46,811 bases of DNA from JAWLBR01 sp041687495 (GTDB lineage Bacteria > Bacillota > Limnochordia > DTU087 > JAAYGB01), in the NCBI GenBank assembly GCA_041687495.1, contig JAWLBR010000012.1, forward strand, positions 1 through 46,811, given 5' to 3'. The notes beneath the pieces are model-generated. The model made no database searches. It was not told the origin of the DNA and saw only the letters and a list, made by a program, of their open reading frames with translations. The translations under genes were made by a program, and so were the position numbers. This document shows positions 43,595 through 46,811 of the stretch, one piece after another (position 1 is the first letter of the stretch; the number at the start of each line of letters is the position of its first letter).

Positions 43595-43722
43595 CAAAGG
43601 TATTTGTCTTTCCAAAAACGCAATCTTACATGTCTTGCGACAAGTTTGTTAGTGCAAGAGGACTTTCACCTACCGTCTGGAAGAAACAAGGCATAGACTT
43701 CTTCGAGAAAGGGAGACGGGAT

Positions 43723-45210
43723 ATGTCGTTTAAGGTAGCTTTCATCGGTGCGGGCAGCATAGGGTTTACCCGAGGACTGCTGCGGGATTTACTTTCGATT
43801 CCCGAGTTTGCAGATATTCAAGTCACTTTCACTGATATAAGCGAACACAATCTAGACATGGTCACCCAGCTTTGCCAGCGCGACATAGATGCCAATGGAC
43901 TGAAAATCAAGATCGAAGCATCGCTGGACCGACGAACCGCCCTACAAGGAGCAAGATATGTCTTCAACGTCGTCCGCATTGGCGGATTGGAAGCATTCAA
44001 GACAGATGTCGAGATTCCCCTACGCTATGGTGTTGATCAGTGTGTTGGCGATACCCTCTGTGCCGGCGGGATCATGTATGGGCAGAGGGGGATTCCCGCG
44101 GTACTGGAATTCTGCAAGGATATCCGCGAGGTAGCCGAGCCAGACTGTCTGATGCTCAACTACGCCAACCCCAATGCCATGATTACCTGGGCCTGCAACA
44201 AATATGGCGGTGTCCACACCATTGGTTTGTGCCATGGAGTTCAGGGCGGTCACCGGCAGATCGCTGATGTACTTGGGCTCAAGCAAGAAGAAGTAGACAT
44301 TATTTGTGCTGGGATTAACCACCAGACGTGGTACATTCAAATCAAGCACAACGGCGAGGATATGACCGGTAAGCTGCTTGAAGCCTTCGAGAGCCATCCA
44401 GAATATAAAGAGACGGAAAAGGTTCGTATCGACATGTTGCGCAGGTTTGGGTATTACAGCACCGAATCCAACGGCCACCTCAGTGAATATGTGCCCTGGT
44501 ATCGCAAGCGGCCTGAGGAGATTAACGACTGGATCCATGTGGGTAAGTCGTGGATTAACGGTGAAACCGGCGGCTACCTCAGAGTGTGCACTGAAGGCCG
44601 TAATTGGTTCGAAACCGACTTTCCCAACTGGATGAAAGAGCCGCCCTTTAGATTCAGCTCTGAGGATAGAGGCCAAGAGCACGGATCATATATCGTTGAA
44701 GGGCTTGAAACTGGAAGAGTATATCGGGGACACTTTAATGTAGTCAACAACGGGGTAATCTCCAACCTCCCTGATGATGCTATCGTCGAGGTCCCGGGAT
44801 ACATCGACGCCAATGGAATCGGCATTCCCCTGGTGGGAGACTTGCCATTGGGACCGGCCGCCATCTGCAATGTGAGCATTCTGGTGCAGAGGATAGCTGT
44901 AGAGGCCGCTGTACATGGCGATGACGCTCTGCTGCGCCAAGCAATGATGATGGATCCGTTAACCGGAGCTGTTTGTAATCCGCCGGAGATCTGGCAGATG
45001 GTCGATGAATTTCTCGTGGAGCAGGAACAGTGGCTGCCCCAGTATGGCGAAGCAATCGCCGCCGCCAAGGCTCGTCTCGCCGCCGGAAAGAAGATCCCAA
45101 CCCGGGACGACTATCAGGGAGCCGCCCGCCTGCATGTAAAGAGTGTGGAGGAAATGAGACAGGACCGTCAAGCTGCCTCACGCAACGCCGGAGCTGCTGA
45201 TAAGGCGTGA
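43723..45210 (+). CDS. GH4 alpha-galactosidase-like glycosidase (MelA type)
   Basis: A second GH4 enzyme, 495 residues, with a C-terminal tail longer than its neighbour's, ending in a charged, Ala-rich stretch. FKVAFIGAGSIGFTRGLL, NYANPNAM (146-153), GLCHGVQGG (Cys170) and AGINHQTWY (His200) give the NAD and metal sites. The ATG at 43723 follows AAAGGGAG by 7 bases; the frame opens at 43630. The two GH4 proteins differ enough to suggest different alpha-galactosides (or a uronide for one of them). Confidence 0.92.
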   Translation: MSFKVAFIGAGSIGFTRGLLRDLLSIPEFADIQVTFTDISEHNLDMVTQLCQRDIDANGLKIKIEASLDRRTALQGARYVFNVVRIGGLEAFKTDVEIPLRYGVDQCVGDTLCAGGIMYGQRGIPAVLEFCKDIREVAEPDCLMLNYANPNAMITWACNKYGGVHTIGLCHGVQGGHRQIADVLGLKQEEVDIICAGINHQTWYIQIKHNGEDMTGKLLEAFESHPEYKETEKVRIDMLRRFGYYSTESNGHLSEYVPWYRKRPEEINDWIHVGKSWINGETGGYLRVCTEGRNWFETDFPNWMKEPPFRFSSEDRGQEHGSYIVEGLETGRVYRGHFNVVNNGVISNLPDDAIVEVPGYIDANGIGIPLVGDLPLGPAAICNVSILVQRIAVEAAVHGDDALLRQAMMMDPLTGAVCNPPEIWQMVDEFLVEQEQWLPQYGEAIAAAKARLAAGKKIPTRDDYQGAARLHVKSVEEMRQDRQAASRNAGAADKA

Positions 45211-45260
45211 TCACGGGGATGTAGGCCAAACTACGTAGTAACGTCCGACCAACACTGATT

Positions 45261-45285
45261 GAGGGGAGCCCCTTGGGATCCCCTC
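45261..45285. terminator. Hairpin between GH4 and small-ORF ends
   Basis: GAGGGGA (45261-45267) with TCCCCTC (45279-45285), and inside it CCC (45269-45271) with GGG (45275-45277). Convergent position, no T-run; probably a bidirectional terminator. Confidence 0.55.
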
Positions 45286-45296
45286 GCACCATATAG

Positions 45297-45470
45297 CTAC
45301 AATGTCATGCCTTCCTTGGACAGTTTCTCTTCCCACATCAGGCGCAGTTCTGCCAATTCACTGGCGTAGTCAGCATCTGTCCCATCGGCGGTTTCTCTCC
45401 ATCCGTTAGTACCCCATATCCTTAAGAATCCTCGCCAGTGTTCTGAGCCGCTCGCCGAGCAGTTCGTCAT
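45297..45470 (-). CDS. Possible small protein overlapping the end of the DUF6530-like gene
   Basis: A 57-residue frame from ATG at 45470 to a TAG at 45297-45299, in a different frame from the gene it overlaps. The part beyond that gene's stop (NGWRETADGTDADYASELAE, then LRLMWEEKLSKEGMTL) looks like a genuine helical, acidic protein, whereas the overlapping first 20 residues look random. No good ribosome site precedes the ATG (GAGTGACG only), so the real start may be a non-standard codon or translation may enter by a frameshift near 45406. Unknown function. Confidence 0.4.
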   Translation of the reverse strand: MTNCSASGSEHWRGFLRIWGTNGWRETADGTDADYASELAELRLMWEEKLSKEGMTL

Positions 45471-45885
45471 CGTCACTCAGGGCTTGACTCAACAGCTGAA
45501 TATCCTCGTCAATCTTGGCATTATCGGTACACACAGCCACGGTCATGGCATCGCCCTGCAGTCCTACCCGGTCAATAACAGGATTTTCCGGATCGTATAG
45601 TTTTGCATACCGATAGGCTTCAGTAAAGTGCAGCTTAGCCCGGCACACCAAAATTGCCAAGTCCAGCACCCGATGCAGCGGCAGTTCTTCCGACTGCCGA
45701 GACCATTTCTCCCCGGTATGCCTCCAAACCTTAGCCGATACCTCTACTTTGCCTCGATCATTCCACTGAGCGAGCCCCAGGGAAAGCCCCTTGGCTTCCG
45801 AATCATAGGCATGGCGACCGTCAACGTTCTCATAGTTATCGGACATAATGACTGGCTTGTGCTTCAGTGTTGTAGGTATCTTCAC
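45406..45885 (-). CDS. DUF6530-like protein, unknown function
   Basis: A 159-residue soluble protein. Conserved-looking blocks are IPTTLKHKPVI, SEAKGLSLGLAQWNDRGK, VSAKVWRHTGEKWSRQSEEL and LPLHRVLDLAILVCRAK, which I associate with DUF6530, a family of unknown function in Bacillota. The C-terminus is acidic and helical. The GTG at 45885 has GGAGGG 6 bases upstream; the frame opens at 45906. A strong promoter and a set of CTAGTA repeats lie upstream. Confidence 0.7.
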   Translation of the reverse strand: MKIPTTLKHKPVIMSDNYENVDGRHAYDSEAKGLSLGLAQWNDRGKVEVSAKVWRHTGEKWSRQSEELPLHRVLDLAILVCRAKLHFTEAYRYAKLYDPENPVIDRVGLQGDAMTVAVCTDNAKIDEDIQLLSQALSDDDELLGERLRTLARILKDMGY

Positions 45886-45913
45886 GCAGTACCCTCCTCC
45901 TAACATCCGTAAT

Positions 45914-45951
45914 CTAGTAACCTAGTACATTACTTGTCTAGTACTTTACTA
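45914..45951. repeat. CTAGTA repeats in the DUF6530-like gene leader
   Basis: CTAGTA occurs at 45914-45919, 45922-45927 and 45938-45943 (starts 8 and 16 bases apart), and TAGTA-CTT-TACTA (45939-45951) is a palindrome. All lie between the predicted transcription start (about 45956) and the ribosome site, a typical place for a repressor array. Confidence 0.5.
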
Positions 45952-45962
45952 ACCCACTAACG

Positions 45963-45991
45963 ATTTTACCCTACTCGACAGCCCCTGTCAA
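45963..45991 (-). promoter_or_regulatory. Strong sigma-A-type promoter of the DUF6530-like gene
   Basis: Minus strand: consensus TTGACA (45991-45986), exactly 17 bases, TAAAAT (45968-45963), about 80 bases before the GTG start. The best promoter match in the window. Confidence 0.8.
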
Positions 45992-46100
45992 CCCACCGAT
46001 ACCCGTATTTTCTGTCAGAGAGCGTCCCTTCATGACGACGGTACGCTTGTCGACAAGGACCGTTGAAAGCCTCAGAGCCGCCCTCCTTTTCGCAGAAACA

Positions 46101-46137
46101 GAAAACCCCTAAGTGTGCCTGTGTGGCAGACTTAGGG
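46101..46137 (-). terminator. Terminator after the DsrE-like gene
   Basis: On the minus strand CCCTAAGT (46137-46130) pairs with ACTTAGGG (46114-46107), with an inner TGCC/GGCA stem, followed by a GTTTTCTGTTTC tract. It isolates the DsrE-like gene from the downstream promoter. Confidence 0.85.
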
Positions 46138-46222
46138 ATTGGCTATACGCACTGGTTTTCGAACGTTTGTTTGGTCGCCGATCATGCTGAGTATGAATGA
46201 CAGGCGTCAAGGATTCACCCAC

Positions 46223-46567
46223 CTATGGTTTGATATATGCATATCCATCAGCCTGTCTGGTGACAAGCTCGGTTACGGCAGCCGGTACGACCTTGACCCA
46301 TCTGGGTAGCAAAGCCGCATCGATCCTATTGCCCACTAGTGCATTGCGACAAGCCAAAAACTCTACCCCCTGGCTAGCCGTTTCACCCATTGCGGACAGA
46401 AACTCTTCATTCCCATAAGCATAATCCCGCACTGCCTCACCGTTGGCAATCACCACCACGGTGACGCCCCCGTTTCCCAGATCCCTCACAAGATTGTTTG
46501 CATTAGCCATCACCGTGTTCCATTTCTCCGATTCGTTGATGTGGAATAAAGCCTTGTAACTGGCCAT
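46223..46567 (-). CDS. DsrE/DsrF-like small protein
   Basis: A 114-residue protein with the DsrE alpha-beta pattern: KALFHINESEKWNTVMANANNLV, VTVVVIANGEAVRDYAY, QGVEFLACRNAL and the closing VVPAAVTELVTRQADGYAYIKP. The Cys in LACRNAL is where several family members carry an active Cys for sulphur transfer. GGGAGG lies about 7 bases before the ATG. It has its own terminator; its sulphur partner genes are not in the window. Confidence 0.82.
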   Translation of the reverse strand: MASYKALFHINESEKWNTVMANANNLVRDLGNGGVTVVVIANGEAVRDYAYGNEEFLSAMGETASQGVEFLACRNALVGNRIDAALLPRWVKVVPAAVTELVTRQADGYAYIKP

Positions 46568-46663
46568 CTAGTTTCCTCCCAACCTAGGACCATATCACCA
46601 AATACTTCTAGACGTGAAGTAACCCAAATCCGACTGGCTGCCCGGTGTTATGTCCCGCTAACA

Positions 46664-46811
46664 TTAATCGGTTGAGCGCTCTAATGGCTCTACGTACAGG
46701 CTATACATGTCCTGGGTATACCCGGTAATGCTCTGATCGAATTCAGGGTATGCATATTGGAGTCGTTCGGCGACCTCTTTGGACACTTCCCGAAACAGCT
46801 CATGACACTTG
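46664..46811 (-). CDS. C-terminal end of an aminoglycoside 6-adenylyltransferase-like protein (partial)
   Basis: Only the last 48 residues are in the window. The segment CHELFREVSKEVAERLQYAY, then PEFDQSITGYTQDMY, resembles the C-terminus of AadE-type nucleotidyltransferases (pattern LFR..A.EVA..L...YP..D..VT.Y). The catalytic domain lies beyond the right edge, so neither activity nor substrate can be judged. Confidence 0.5.
   Translation of the reverse strand, partial: KCHELFREVSKEVAERLQYAYPEFDQSITGYTQDMYSLYVEPLERSTD

Overview
The window reads as chromosomal DNA of an anaerobic, fermentative, Gram-positive-type bacterium (Bacillota/Clostridia- or Limnochordia-like; this placement is inference). 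The signs are strong AGGAGG-type ribosome binding sites, frequent TTG and GTG starts, a complete [FeFe]-hydrogenase maturation set (hydE, hydG, hydF plus the small TM1266-type regulator), a Rex-type redox operator, a rubredoxin-reductase-like flavoprotein, and many ABC importers paired with glycosidases. Base composition is near 50% GC and even across the window. I saw no insertion sequence, phage gene, tRNA, rRNA or CRISPR array.

Layout. 1-1656 (minus): two permeases of a peptide/oligosaccharide (family 5) ABC importer, the first cut by the window edge. 2078-3637 (minus): a divergent RdgB/HAM1-like and a divergent PurC-like gene, ending in a clear terminator. 3820-4554: an EstA/esterase-D type hydrolase. 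4966-8420: a second family 5 importer (permease, permease, binding protein) without ATPases. 8573-9745: NADH:rubredoxin-reductase-like flavoprotein. 9847-11895 (minus): GH42 beta-galactosidase. 12079-12741: divergent cis-prenyltransferase. 12757-14337 (minus): cation/proton antiporter fused to a universal stress protein domain, preceded by a promoter, a recognisable fluoride (crcB-motif) riboswitch and an overlapping terminator. 14593-16820 (minus): TIM-barrel isomerase-like protein and exported M20 peptidase. 17109-20265: CUT1 sugar importer without ATPase. 20638-26899: complete family 5 importer (binding protein, two permeases, two ATPases). 26993-31103 (minus): Hyi-like isomerase, Gfo/Idh/MocA dehydrogenase, FAD oxidoreductase and metallo-beta-lactamase-fold hydrolase. 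31303-33510: membrane protein and YtcJ-type amidohydrolase. 33745-34965 (minus): DUF438/hemerythrin/PAS sensor. 35176-37813: acyltransferase and MATE exporter, the latter with a strong leader inverted repeat. 37767-42084 (minus): the hyd maturation operon with its Rex site and structured leader. 42181-45210: two divergent GH4 alpha-galactosidase-like genes. 45297-46811 (minus): a DUF6530-like protein with a small overlapping ORF, a DsrE-like protein and the end of an aminoglycoside-adenylyltransferase-like gene.

How the parts fit. Most of the window is a carbohydrate-scavenging region: galactoside importers, GH42 and GH4 enzymes, and dehydrogenase/isomerase genes for modified sugars. The hyd operon supplies the active-site cluster of an [FeFe]-hydrogenase whose structural gene is not here, so fermentative NADH can be disposed of as H2; the Rex operator ties its expression to NADH/NAD+.

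The features most worth following are (1) the fluoride riboswitch controlling an antiporter-USP fusion, (2) a layered 84-nt RNA element with terminator/antiterminator geometry between the Rex-controlled promoter and the hyd operon, which matches no riboswitch class I can name, (3) an 11-bp inverted repeat that would bury the MATE ribosome binding site, and (4) the pair of divergent purine-enzyme homologues. All folds were worked out by eye.
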